From Paenibacillus sabuli (lineage in GTDB: Bacteria > Bacillota > Bacilli > Paenibacillales > Paenibacillaceae), in contig NZ_JACXIZ010000025.1 in assembly GCF_014705605.1 (NCBI RefSeq), forward strand, positions 1 to 61,704: DNA of 61,704 nt, written 5' to 3'. This document shows, in pieces, positions 18,642 to 29,133 of this stretch. How positions within the stretch are numbered: the stretch's first letter is position 1; the number at the start of each line of letters is the position of its first letter. Position numbers and translations under genes: made by a program. Below the pieces are notes generated by a model that saw only the letters and a program-made list of their open reading frames with translations, ran no database searches and was not told the origin of the DNA.

Positions 18642-19410
18642 TGCCGATTGCCCCTCCTTTGATTGCAAAAAAGCCTTCGATAAGAAACGAACCAAAAAAA
18701 CGACCAGTCGTCTCGAATCCCGTATCTCGAAGCAAGCGCTCGATCTGATGCGCAGCAATTACATCGGACTGTACGCCAATTGTGCCTGCAAAGCGATTCC
18801 AGTCTTCCAGGGTTAAGCCGGCATGAAGCATATGCTGCCGCCAGCCTGCCATCTGGCAGCGGAAGGCTTCGCTTGCGGGCTCTCCGCAAATCGTGGAGCA
18901 TAGCAGGATGCCTCCCGGTTGAAGACGCGCATGAATTTCCTGAAGAAGCGCGCGTTTTGCCGGTATCCCTTGCACAAAATGCAACACCAGCATACAGATC
19001 GCCGCATCGAAGCCCGCATTATGCGGCAAATCCTTGGCATACCCCAACTGCAACCGGACCTGTTCCTCCAAGCCCGCTTGCGCGATCCGCTCACGTGCTG
19101 CGCTCAGCATGGATGGAGACGGATCAATGCCGGTCATCTGCCAGCCGGGATGGCGTGCCCCGAGCAAGGCCAGTTCCTGCCCGCCGCCGGCGCCGACGAC
19201 AAGCAGCCGTGCGGACTCCGTATCAACGGCTGTACGCGCCAGATGACCGGTGAGCATGCGTTCCATCGTGTGATGCAAGAGTTCATACCCGGCAATTTTT
19301 TGAGCAATGGTTTGCTCATATTGCACAGCCACGTCGTGCTGCCAGTTCATTGTGTCTTTTGTTTCGCTCGATTTGATTTGCGATTTGTTCGCGTCGTCGT
19401 TTTTGCACAT
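18631..19410 (-). CDS. Class I SAM-dependent methyltransferase
   Basis: A 259-residue protein starting at MCKNDDANK, with AGAAGGAG upstream. The SAM-binding motif is visible (ARLLVVGAGGGQELALLG, then GIDPSPSMLSAARERI), followed by the motif III strand (AAICMLVLHFV) and a UbiE/COQ5-like body. Substrate unknown. It is coupled to the saccharopine dehydrogenase-like frame and divergent from a LuxR-type regulator. Confidence 0.88.
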   Translation of the reverse strand: MCKNDDANKSQIKSSETKDTMNWQHDVAVQYEQTIAQKIAGYELLHHTMERMLTGHLARTAVDTESARLLVVGAGGGQELALLGARHPGWQMTGIDPSPSMLSAARERIAQAGLEEQVRLQLGYAKDLPHNAGFDAAICMLVLHFVQGIPAKRALLQEIHARLQPGGILLCSTICGEPASEAFRCQMAGWRQHMLHAGLTLEDWNRFAGTIGVQSDVIAAHQIERLLRDTGFETTGRFFGSFLIEGFFAIKGGAIGNEG

Positions 19411-19500
19411 GGCGGTGAACTCCTTCTGTTGTATGATGAATTGGGCAATACCATGAAATCGGGATTCATGTTCAAGTATAATGAATAGTAGGAAAAAACC

Positions 19501-19520
19501 TATCCCATAAACAGGGGATA
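19501..19520. promoter_or_regulatory. Operator-like inverted repeat
   Basis: TATCCC (19501-19506) and GGGATA (19515-19520) are perfect inverted copies in the gap between the divergent methyltransferase and LuxR-type regulator genes. A second small palindrome (TAGG/CCTA) sits just to its left. Confidence 0.45.
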
Positions 19521-19537
19521 TGGAAAGGAAGAGGCTG

Positions 19538-20605
19538 ATGATGCGTTCAACCGTCACCCGAATGATCAAGCAATTAGAGAAGAGCGCGGCCGACTCCTGG
19601 GCGTATCGCAAAGCCCTGCTCGAACTGCTGCGTCCCATCGTGCCGTTCGATGCAGCCTGCTGCACCCTGGTGGATCCGAATACGCTGCTGTCCACCGGGG
19701 CTATGTTCGAGGAAGGGGTGGAAGCGATTCATCATGACCTGTTCCGGCATGAATATACGCAATCCGACTTCAATGTTTATGAAGAAATCGTCGCTTCAAC
19801 TGAACCGGTGCGCGCGCTTAGCCTCTCAACCGGGGGAGCGTTGAGGCGGAGTGGGCGCTTTCGAGAGGTATTGGAGCCAGCCGGATTCGGAGATGAACTG
19901 CGTGCTGCACTTGTCATCGACCGAGCCTGCTGGGGGTACTTGACCTTGTTCCGGCGCGCACATCACCCCCGCTTCAATGAGCAGGATTGTGAATGTATCC
20001 AGGCCATTGTCCCGTCTGTCGCCCGAGTACTGCGTTCAGCCGGGCTTGCGTTGCCGGATCCCGCTGCAACGATGAACACCGGGCGGGGGATGCTTCTTCT
20101 CACGGAGCAGTTTGATTGCCTGGCGAGCAATGCTGCCGCACACGACTGGCTGTCGCATCTGCGACAGATGGAACAGCTGTCCTCAGACAGCTTGCCATGT
20201 ACCGTGCAAGCCGTATGCGCCCGTGCACTGAAGCCGCAGACGGAGTCCCGAGCGCATGTCTGTATCCCAATACCGGATATCGGGTATCTGGCCGTTCGTG
20301 CCCATCATTTGAAGGACGCTATCGGATCGATTCAGCTCGCGGTCTCGCTTGAACCGGCCCAGTCGAGCGATTTCATGCCTCTCGTCACCGATGCGTATGC
20401 CTTATCCGCACGGGAGAAACAAATTACCGCGCTGCTCTTCCGGGGATTGTCGACCAAAGAGCTCGCTGCCGAGCTCAACATCTCGAGTCATACGGTTCAG
20501 GACCATATGAAATCCATATTCGCCAAAACCGGAGCGACCAATCGCCGGGAGGTGATGTGGCGGATCCTGTCGGGGTCCGGTGTGCCTGTGGAATTGAAAA
20601 GTTAA
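19538..20605 (+). CDS. LuxR-family regulator with GAF-like sensor
   Basis: A 355-residue protein; the start is ATGATG after GGAAGAGG (the second ATG is equally possible). The first 170 residues resemble a GAF-type sensor (PFDAACCTLVDPNTLLSTGAMF; WGYLTLFRRAHHPRFNEQD). The C-terminal 65 residues are a LuxR/GerE helix-turn-helix (LSAREKQITALLFRGLSTKELAAELNISSHTVQDHMKSIFAKTG). It is probably the regulator of the divergent methyltransferase unit. Confidence 0.88.
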   Translation: MMRSTVTRMIKQLEKSAADSWAYRKALLELLRPIVPFDAACCTLVDPNTLLSTGAMFEEGVEAIHHDLFRHEYTQSDFNVYEEIVASTEPVRALSLSTGGALRRSGRFREVLEPAGFGDELRAALVIDRACWGYLTLFRRAHHPRFNEQDCECIQAIVPSVARVLRSAGLALPDPAATMNTGRGMLLLTEQFDCLASNAAAHDWLSHLRQMEQLSSDSLPCTVQAVCARALKPQTESRAHVCIPIPDIGYLAVRAHHLKDAIGSIQLAVSLEPAQSSDFMPLVTDAYALSAREKQITALLFRGLSTKELAAELNISSHTVQDHMKSIFAKTGATNRREVMWRILSGSGVPVELKS

Positions 20606-21209
20606 GCGGGATAGAACAACCAGAAAGCGCAGAGAGGGGCAAATAGCATGTCCGACATTTACCTATTCCGCAGCATCCGCCAGCTGACGATCAGGGAGGG
20701 GGACGCGCTGCAGCAGCTGCATCCGCCTGCGCTGTGGATGATGATCTCAATCTCGGGCTGCGGCGTGGCACAGATCCAGCATCAGCGGCAATTGTATATG
20801 CTGACTGCCCAAGGTGCGCTGCTCTCCTACGAAGGCGGAGAAGCGCTGGCATTGCAGACTGAGCCGGGCATGGGGCCATGGAGGTTGTACTACATAGAGT
20901 TCGAGAGCATGCGGTATGCGGAGCCGGAGGCAGGGGAGGCCGATGCCAGAGAGCGGCAGGTCGGCGAATCTGCGATCGCTGTCGTCGAGCGCCCCGTGAT
21001 CGACGAGCTCTCTGCGATGGCGGAGCGCCTGCACTACGCGGCGCATATGTTGAGCGACCGTCGGGAGCGCGCACTGCGCGTACAACTGGTGTTGCAGGAG
21101 ATCCTGCTATGGTGGCATGCCAGCGATAACCGCCTTCCCGCCCAGCAGACGACCGAGCAGGCCGAGCAGGCCGTGCAGCATGCGATGGAGCTGCGCTATC
21201 AGGAGGAAT

Positions 21210-22740
<1,531 letters not shown>

Positions 22741-23295
22741 GAGTGGGGCACGGCGGGCGGCGGGGCGGGCTGGCTCGAGGGCAATGTCGTGCCCGCGCCG
22801 GGCGGCGGCCTCGTCAATATGCTGCGCCTGACGACCGATCCGGTCTGGGACCTTGTGGCGCTGACGACCGTGGAGGCGCAGGGCGCCGCGCTGCGCTTCG
22901 ATCCGGCCACGGGCTTCGCCCGGCTGCCCGGCGGCTCGCACAAGTTCACCGTGCGCCGCGACGCGGCAACGGGACTGTACGTGACGCTGTCCAATCAAGG
23001 CGAGGATCGGACCCGTCCGGTGCTGCGGGAGCGGCTGTCGATGTTCGCGTCCGAGGACCTGCGGCGCTGGTTCCACGTCATCACATTAATGGCGGCGGAT
23101 CCGGGCGAGGACCCCGAGCGCGCCCGCATGAAGACGGGCTTCCAATACGCCGACTGGATCCTCGACGGGGTCAGCTTGCTCTATGTCGTGCGCGTCTCGT
23201 ATGACGGCGCGCATAGCTTCCACGACAGTAATCGCATCGTATTCGGCGCGGTGGGAGATTATCGGGCGCTCTTGGAGGCGCGCCGGCCGAAGTAG
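22741..23295 (+). pseudogene. C-terminal part of a sialidase-like (beta-propeller) protein
   Basis: Joined in frame to the permease fragment at about 22740. The sequence contains propeller-type strands (GGGLVNMLRLTT, RRWFHVITLMAA, YADWILDGVSLLYVVRVSYDGAHSFHDSNRIVF) typical of the last blades of glycosyl hydrolase-type sialidase-superfamily proteins. The N-terminal blades and any signal are absent, so it is a fragment. Confidence 0.65.
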
Positions 23296-23322
23296 ACGCG
23301 GCGACGGCCGGCGATGACCGTG

Positions 23323-24702
23323 CTAGATCCCTTGCGCGATCATGGCATCGGCGACCTGGACGAAGCCGGCGATATTGGCGCCCGCGACCAGATTGCCCGG
23401 CGTACCGTACGCCTCGGCAGCCTCGGTGCAGGACCGGTAGATGTCATGCATGATCGCCTGCAGTCTGCCATCCACCTCCTCCATCGTCCAGGAGAGGCGT
23501 GCGCTGTTTTGCGCCATTTCGAGCGCGGACACCGACACGCCTCCGGCGTTGGCGGCCTTGGCCGGCGCGAACAGCACGCCGCTGCGCTGGAACACCTCGA
23601 TCGCCTCGAGCGTCGACGGCATGTTGGCGCCTTCGCCGATGGCCCTCACGCCGCCGAGCACCAATGCTTCGGCGGCGGTCTTGCCGATCTCGTTCTGCGT
23701 GGCGCACGGCAGGGCGATCTCGCACGGGATCGTCCAGATGCCGTCGCAGCCCTCGACGTACAGCGCCTCCGGATGCGCCTCGACGTAGTCCGCGATGCGC
23801 CGGCCTTCCACTTCCTTCAGCCGCTTGATCGTCTCCAGGACGAGGCCTTCCTTGTGATAGACGAAGCCGCCCGAATCGCTGCATGCGACCACCTTGGCGC
23901 CGAGTTGCATGGCCTTCTCCATCGCATAGATGGAGACGTTGCCGGAGCCGGAGACGACGACTGTGCTGCCCCGGAAGCCCGAGCCTGCATGCTGCAGCAT
24001 CTCCTCTACGAAGTACACCGCTCCATAGCCCGTCGCTTCCTTGCGCCCGAGACTGCCGCCGTACCCGATATCCTTGCCCGTCAGCACGCCCGCCTCATAT
24101 GCGCCGGCGAGCTTTTTGTATTGGCCAAACAAGTAGCCGATCTCCCGGGCGCCTACGCCGATATCGCCCGCCGGCACGTCGGTATCCGGTCCGATATGCT
24201 TGCTTAGCTCGGTCATGAAGCTTTGACAAAAGCGCATGATCTCAAAATCCGACTTGCCCTTCGGGTCAAAGTCCGCGCCACCCTTGCCGCCGCCGATCGG
24301 CTGTCCGGTGAGGGTGTTTTTGAAAATTTGCTCAAAGCCCAGAAATTTGACGATGCTGGCGTTGACGGTAGGGTGAAAGCGTAAGCCGCCCTTGTACGGT
24401 CCGATGGCGTTGCTGAATTGGACGCGGAAGCCGCGGTTGACGCGAATGCGGCCGGCGTCGTCCTGCCAGGGCACACGGAACGACAGGAGCCGGTCCGGCT
24501 CGACGAGCCGCTCCAGCACCGCGTGGGCAGCATAGGCCGGCTTTTGCGCCACGACTGGCACGAGCGAGGTCAGCACTTCTTGCACGGCTTGATGAAATTC
24601 GAATTCGCCGGGGTTGCGCCGCTTGACCGCCTCGAGCAATTGCGAGACGTGAAGCTCCGCTTCCCGGGTGTCGATGAGGGTTGTTTGTTCTGCCAAATGC
24701 AT
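23323..24702 (-). CDS. gdhA: NADP-type glutamate dehydrogenase
   Basis: A 459-residue full-length protein starting after GAAGGAG. It catalyses the reversible reductive amination of 2-oxoglutarate to glutamate in the cytoplasm. The substrate-binding Lys motif (GPYKGGLRFHPTVN), catalytic region (GGGKGGADFDPKGKSD), and the Rossmann motif (VVVSGSGNVSIYAMEKA) are intact. It is divergent from a LysR regulator at 24832, a layout in which the regulator normally controls the glutamate gene. Confidence 0.96.
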   Translation of the reverse strand: MHLAEQTTLIDTREAELHVSQLLEAVKRRNPGEFEFHQAVQEVLTSLVPVVAQKPAYAAHAVLERLVEPDRLLSFRVPWQDDAGRIRVNRGFRVQFSNAIGPYKGGLRFHPTVNASIVKFLGFEQIFKNTLTGQPIGGGKGGADFDPKGKSDFEIMRFCQSFMTELSKHIGPDTDVPAGDIGVGAREIGYLFGQYKKLAGAYEAGVLTGKDIGYGGSLGRKEATGYGAVYFVEEMLQHAGSGFRGSTVVVSGSGNVSIYAMEKAMQLGAKVVACSDSGGFVYHKEGLVLETIKRLKEVEGRRIADYVEAHPEALYVEGCDGIWTIPCEIALPCATQNEIGKTAAEALVLGGVRAIGEGANMPSTLEAIEVFQRSGVLFAPAKAANAGGVSVSALEMAQNSARLSWTMEEVDGRLQAIMHDIYRSCTEAAEAYGTPGNLVAGANIAGFVQVADAMIAQGI

Positions 24703-24740
24703 GGATACACTCCTTCAATGTGTCTTTCGCCGAAAAGAAT

Positions 24741-24751
24741 ACTATAATAGT
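24741..24751. promoter_or_regulatory. Palindrome in the gdhA-LysR intergenic region
   Basis: ACTATAATAGT is a perfect palindrome around a central A, 39 bases from the gdhA start codon. It overlaps a TATAAT -10 sequence readable on the plus strand. It is a candidate LysR-type or promoter element; no independent support. Confidence 0.35.
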
Positions 24752-24831
24752 AGTCATGAATTGTTGATCGTTTCAATATCTAGTCTGAATGAGATTGATG
24801 CAATATATGCATAAGGGGGGCGAAAGCAAAG

Positions 24832-25719
24832 ATGGAGGTACGTCAAATGCGCTACTTCATGGAGGTGGCCAAGCGCGAGCATGTGACCGAGGCGGCCAAT
24901 GCGCTGCATGTGGCGCAGTCGTCGGTCAGCCGGCAGCTGGTACAGCTGGAGAGCGAGCTCGGCGTCGATTTATTCGTGCGCAAAGGCCGGCGCGTCAAGC
25001 TGACGCCGATCGGCCGGATATTGCTGGAACGGGTAGAGGGGATCATGCATAGTATCGGCGAGGCGGAGCGGGAGGTCAAGGAATATTTGGCGCCGGAGAA
25101 AGGGGTAGTGCGCATCGCCTTTCCGATCAGTCTGGCGGCGCATGTGCTGCCGACCGCAATTTACGCCTTTCGGCAGCGCTACCCCCAGGCGCAATTCCAG
25201 ATGAAGCAGGCGCTGTACCACGATCTGATCGACGGCGTCGCCGGCGGCGAATTCAACCTGGCGATGATCGCGCCGCTGCCCGAGGGAGAGCCGCGGGTGC
25301 GGCAGCGGCTGCTCTTCACCGAGCGGATCGTGGCGCTCCTGCCGGCCGCACACCCGCTCGCCGGACGCGATGCGATACGGCTGGCGGACATGCGGGAGGA
25401 GGCTTTTGTCACCTTGCCCGAAGGGACGGTCTTTCGGAGAATCGTGCTGCAGGCCTGTCAGCAGCTCGGATTCGTGCCGCGCATCGCCTTCGAGGGGGAC
25501 GATATCGACGCGCTGAAGGGGCTCGTATCCGCAGGGCTGGGCATCGCGCTGATGCCCGAGGTCACACTGGTGGACAACATCCCCCAATCGACCGTCAAAA
25601 AGCCGCTCGTCGATCCCGATGTGACGCGCACGATCGGCGTGCTCTGTCCGCAAGGGCGCAAGCTGCTGCCGACGGAGGCGCTGTTCTACCAATTCTTGAC
25701 GGAATTCTACGCGGACTAG
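24832..25719 (+). CDS. LysR-family transcriptional regulator (GltC-like)
   Basis: A 295-residue protein with GGGGGG before the ATG. The N-terminal helix-turn-helix (TEAANALHVAQSSVSRQLVQLESELGVDLF) is followed by the periplasmic-binding-like effector domain (GLGIALMPEV near 240). The pattern is close to GltC, which controls glutamate synthesis in Bacillus. Its position opposite gdhA suggests it controls that gene; the effector would then be 2-oxoglutarate or glutamate. Its end overlaps the convergent transporter gene by 4 bases. Confidence 0.9.
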   Translation: MEVRQMRYFMEVAKREHVTEAANALHVAQSSVSRQLVQLESELGVDLFVRKGRRVKLTPIGRILLERVEGIMHSIGEAEREVKEYLAPEKGVVRIAFPISLAAHVLPTAIYAFRQRYPQAQFQMKQALYHDLIDGVAGGEFNLAMIAPLPEGEPRVRQRLLFTERIVALLPAAHPLAGRDAIRLADMREEAFVTLPEGTVFRRIVLQACQQLGFVPRIAFEGDDIDALKGLVSAGLGIALMPEVTLVDNIPQSTVKKPLVDPDVTRTIGVLCPQGRKLLPTEALFYQFLTEFYAD

Positions 25720-27215
25720 CGCTCGCGCCTGACCTCCTGCAAAAAGGCGATGCACATCAGCACCATAATGAGCGAGAAGGGCAGCGCCATGAGCAGCGAC
25801 GCGGTCTGCAGGCCTTGCAGGCCGCTGGACAGCAGGAGTACGGCCGCTACAGCCGCTTGCAGCACGCCCCATACGATCTTGCCGATGCGCGGCGGGTCCA
25901 TCCGATCGCGGGTCGTCATCATCGCCAGCACGAAGGTTGCAGAGTCCGCCGAGGTGACGAGAAAGGTAAAGATGAGCGCCAGGGCGATCCAGGTCAGCAC
26001 CGGGCCCAGCGGCAATTGCGCCAGTGTCGCGAAGAGCCCGTACGTCAGGTCCTCCCGCACCGCATCGGCAATGGGCAGGTCGGCGATGGTCTCAAAATAA
26101 AGCGCGGAGCCGCCCATGATGGCCATCCACGCGATGGCGACAAGCGGCGGCACGAGCAAGGTGCCGCCGATGAATTCTCGAATCGTCCTGCCCTTGGACA
26201 CGCGGGCGATGAAGCTGCCGACGAACGGTGACCAGGCGATGGCCCAGGCCCAATAAAAGAGAGTCCATTCCTTGAGCCAATCCAGATTCGGCTGCTGCGG
26301 CCGTATATTGAAGCTGAGCGGAATGATTTCGTTCAAGTAACGGCCGACGCCCGAGATGAAGCTGTTGAAGATATACAAGCTGGGGCCTGCCACGAAGGCG
26401 AAGCCCATCAGCAAAAAGGCGGCGCTCAGATTGACAAAGCTCAAAATCCGGATCCCCTTATTCAGTCCGGTAATGGAGGAGACCAGATAGGCGAGCAGCA
26501 GCAGGCCAATGATGAGCAGCCGGCTCCAGGCTGTATCTGGAATCTGCAGTGCATAGTTCATCCCGCCATTCACTTGCATGACGCCGAGCCCCAGCGAGGT
26601 CGCGACACCGGTGGCCGTGGCGAGCACAGCCAGAGTGTCGATGACCGATCGCCATCCCCGCGGTACCCGCCAGCGCCGAGCCAGCGGCTCGAGCACTGCG
26701 CTGATTGAACCGGGCCGGCCCCTGCGGAACTGCGTGTAGCCGATGGTCAGGCCGATGACGGCAAAGATCGCCCACTGATGAATGCCCCAATGAAACATGG
26801 CAAATTTGATTGCGGCTTGCGCCGCTTCCTTCGTCTCCGCTTCATAACCGACAGGCGGATTCAAATAGTGCTTGATCGGCTCGGACACGCCCCAAAAAAT
26901 AAGGCTGACGCCAAAGCCGGCGCTGAACAGCATGCCAATCCAGTTGAAATACGAATACTCCGGCCGGTCGTTGTCTTGGCCGAGCCGGAGATGGCCGGTC
27001 CGACTGAACGCCAAATACGCGCAGAAGCCGATGAACAGCACCACGATAACCAAATAAAAGCCGCCCAGGTACTTTGCCGTAAGGGCAAAGGCTTGGTTGG
27101 CAAATTGGTTGACTTGATCTGGAAACAGGGCTCCGATCAAGACGAAGAGCAGGACCAGTACGACGGAAGCGTAAAAGACGACGTTGAACTTTTTCATCGT
27201 TTTGAAGCGTATCAT
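25716..27215 (-). CDS. BCCT-family transporter (betaine/choline/carnitine type)
   Basis: A 499-residue membrane protein with about 12 membrane segments. MIRFKTMKKF is chosen as start because AAGGG lies 7 bases upstream; MKKFNVV is an alternative. The family's conserved core is present (KFAMFHWGIHQWAIFAVIGL, and FYWAWAIAWSPFVGSFIARVSKGRTIREFI). BCCT carriers import trimethylammonium osmolytes by sodium symport. The extended C-terminal regulatory tail of osmosensing BetP is absent. It is next to gdhA, so the two may share a role in osmoadaptation, but no operon links them. Confidence 0.92.
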   Translation of the reverse strand: MIRFKTMKKFNVVFYASVVLVLLFVLIGALFPDQVNQFANQAFALTAKYLGGFYLVIVVLFIGFCAYLAFSRTGHLRLGQDNDRPEYSYFNWIGMLFSAGFGVSLIFWGVSEPIKHYLNPPVGYEAETKEAAQAAIKFAMFHWGIHQWAIFAVIGLTIGYTQFRRGRPGSISAVLEPLARRWRVPRGWRSVIDTLAVLATATGVATSLGLGVMQVNGGMNYALQIPDTAWSRLLIIGLLLLAYLVSSITGLNKGIRILSFVNLSAAFLLMGFAFVAGPSLYIFNSFISGVGRYLNEIIPLSFNIRPQQPNLDWLKEWTLFYWAWAIAWSPFVGSFIARVSKGRTIREFIGGTLLVPPLVAIAWMAIMGGSALYFETIADLPIADAVREDLTYGLFATLAQLPLGPVLTWIALALIFTFLVTSADSATFVLAMMTTRDRMDPPRIGKIVWGVLQAAVAAVLLLSSGLQGLQTASLLMALPFSLIMVLMCIAFLQEVRRER

Positions 27216-28086
27216 AGTGGCCCTTACCCGGGCGCAGGCACGATTAAACAACGCGCAGCCTCAATTAAACAGCGAGCGCAAGTCGCAAGGCTAGCGGTTG
27301 GCGGACTGCAAGCCGGTGCTCCGCCAGCTGATTACGCGGTGGGATACATGTCGCGAATAAGCGCATTGGAGACCTGCCCTTCGAGGATAGGCTGCGATAC
27401 ACGCCATGCGGAGGGCACGCGCCGCGGATGAACGCCGCTGCGGATGCGCCGTGGGCTCGCACCCATGCGCCGCGTACACGCGCTGTGGACACGTGCCCGT
27501 GCGTCCATGCAGATGCCTGCCGAGACAAGAGTTGTGGATGAACGCTGCCTGGCGAATTCGAGCAGGCTGCCCCGTTTGCAGAGCATGCGGGCGACCGTCG
27601 CCCGGGCTGCGCCTTCCACTCTACTCTACTGTAATGGACATGAGAGGTGCTTAGCGGCGTTTTTTGACTTCCTTCCACGTGTAGCGGACAAGGGAGACGC
27701 TTAGCGGGGATTATGACCCGGGTAAGTGGCTGAAATGATCGCTAAGCGTCGCTAGTGTCCATTAGAAATGCGCGAGGCTTCGATTTAGGCGCTAAGCGCC
27801 GCTGGTGTCCGTTAGAGCTGCCTCGCAGTGGCTGCCGAAGCATGCATGGGAATCCGGTGCCATTTGCCGAGCTGGGCGGGGCACGTTCTGCCGCTATACG
27901 CCAGATGTACTGCCGACGGAGGTTCCCCATACGGACGCGCGCAGCTCAGCTCAGGCCGCAGAGTGGCTGGTGGGGCGCTACTGGAACGACCGCTCACACG
28001 CGAGGGCGAATGGCCCAACGCACGTCCGTTTCGCAATGTCAAGCGCCGTTTCGACACGGACTGCGCGGCACACGAATCGCCAGGGG
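27216..28086. other. Large intergenic stretch holding a palindromic repeat element
   Basis: No gene is supported. Long open frames on both strands here are GC-driven and lack ribosome sites and family patterns. The only structured part is the four-copy element at 27632-27815. Confidence 0.5.
27632..27815. repeat. 184-bp element: two direct and two inverted copies of a 26-bp motif
   Basis: Copies start at 27632, 27682, 27740 and 27790. The first two read TARYGGACA, 7 variable bases, then YGCTTAGCGG; the last two are the reverse complement, CGCTAAGCG, 7 bases, then TGTCCRTTAG. Start-to-start distances are 50, 58 and 50. The outer copies and inner copies can pair, folding the whole element into one long imperfect hairpin with a central loop of about 32 bases. 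No coding content. Compare the element at 48018-48199. Confidence 0.85.
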
Positions 28087-29133
28087 CTAGCCCCCGGCGA
28101 TGTCTGGGTTGCGCGAGCGGAACACCTCGTTGTGCGAGGAGACATAGGCCATGCCCGCCGCATTCGGATCGAGGTACTGCTTGGCGCTGTTCACGGCCAG
28201 AATCGCGTCGTTGAATGCGCCGGCGATGAGCCGCACCTTGCTCGGGTAGGAGGCGCAGTCGCCTGCGGCGAAGACGCCCGGCACCGCGGTAGCGGTACGC
28301 GCGTTTACCCGCAGTATGCCTTCCTCGCTCTCGAGCCCCCACTGGGCCATGACGAGGCCGCTGGCGCTGTAGCCGTGGAAGACGACGACCTCGTCCACTT
28401 CGAGCGTCTCGGAGCGTCCGCTGTCGAGCTGCTCGATCGTGACCTGCGCGATGCGTGCGCCGGCGCCGTGCAGACGCGCGAGCCGGCACGGCGTCCGCAC
28501 GTCGGCCCGCTCATGCATCAGCGCGACATTGCGCTCCATCGCCCGAAAGGCGCTCTGTCGATGGACGACCGTGACGCGGGCGCCGAGCTCGGCGAGCTCC
28601 AGCGCCCAATCGACGGCCGAATTGCCGCCGCCGGAGACGAGCACGCGCTTGTCCCGATAACGCGTCGGATCGGTCACCGTATAGTGCAGATTGGTCAGCT
28701 CATACAACTGCGCCCCGTCCAGCTCGAGCCTGTGCGGCTCGGCGATGCCCCGTCCGACCGCGATGATGACCGTGCGCGACAGGTGGAGCGCCCCGCTGTC
28801 GGTACGCAGCTCGAGCAGGCCGTCAGCTCGCCGCGTCAGCCCGTCTACGCGCGTCCGGCACTGGATCGTCGGGTCGAAGGTGGCCGCCTGGCGAACCAAG
28901 TGCTCGACCAGCAGGGCGCAGCGGATCGGGGGCAGGCCTCCGACGTCCCAGATCCGCTTCTCCGCATAGGTATGCAGGAAGCCGCCGAGCTTGTCCCCGC
29001 CCTCGAGGATCTTGACGGACAGGTCCCGCATGCCCGCATAGAAGGCGGCATACAGCCCGGCCGGTCCGCCGCCGATGATCGTCACGTCGTAGACGGAGGG
29101 CTCGCCGCCTGCTGCTTGATTCATTCCGCTCAA
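28087..29133 (-). CDS. Ferredoxin-NADP(+) reductase, YumC type
   Basis: A 348-residue flavoprotein of the thioredoxin-reductase fold without the CxxC active site, as in YumC-type reductases. FAD motif [16 protein letters not shown] and NADP motif VSGGGNSAVDWALELA are visible. The start is taken as TTG at 29133, which overlaps the preceding stop (TTGA); this gives the same N-terminal length as the decayed paralogue at 22136, which starts at ATG in the same overlap. Encoded with siderophore-uptake genes, it probably supplies electrons to release iron from imported siderophores. Confidence 0.88.
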   Translation of the reverse strand: MSGMNQAAGGEPSVYDVTIIGGGPAGLYAAFYAGMRDLSVKILEGGDKLGGFLHTYAEKRIWDVGGLPPIRCALLVEHLVRQAATFDPTIQCRTRVDGLTRRADGLLELRTDSGALHLSRTVIIAVGRGIAEPHRLELDGAQLYELTNLHYTVTDPTRYRDKRVLVSGGGNSAVDWALELAELGARVTVVHRQSAFRAMERNVALMHERADVRTPCRLARLHGAGARIAQVTIEQLDSGRSETLEVDEVVVFHGYSASGLVMAQWGLESEEGILRVNARTATAVPGVFAAGDCASYPSKVRLIAGAFNDAILAVNSAKQYLDPNAAGMAYVSSHNEVFRSRNPDIAGG

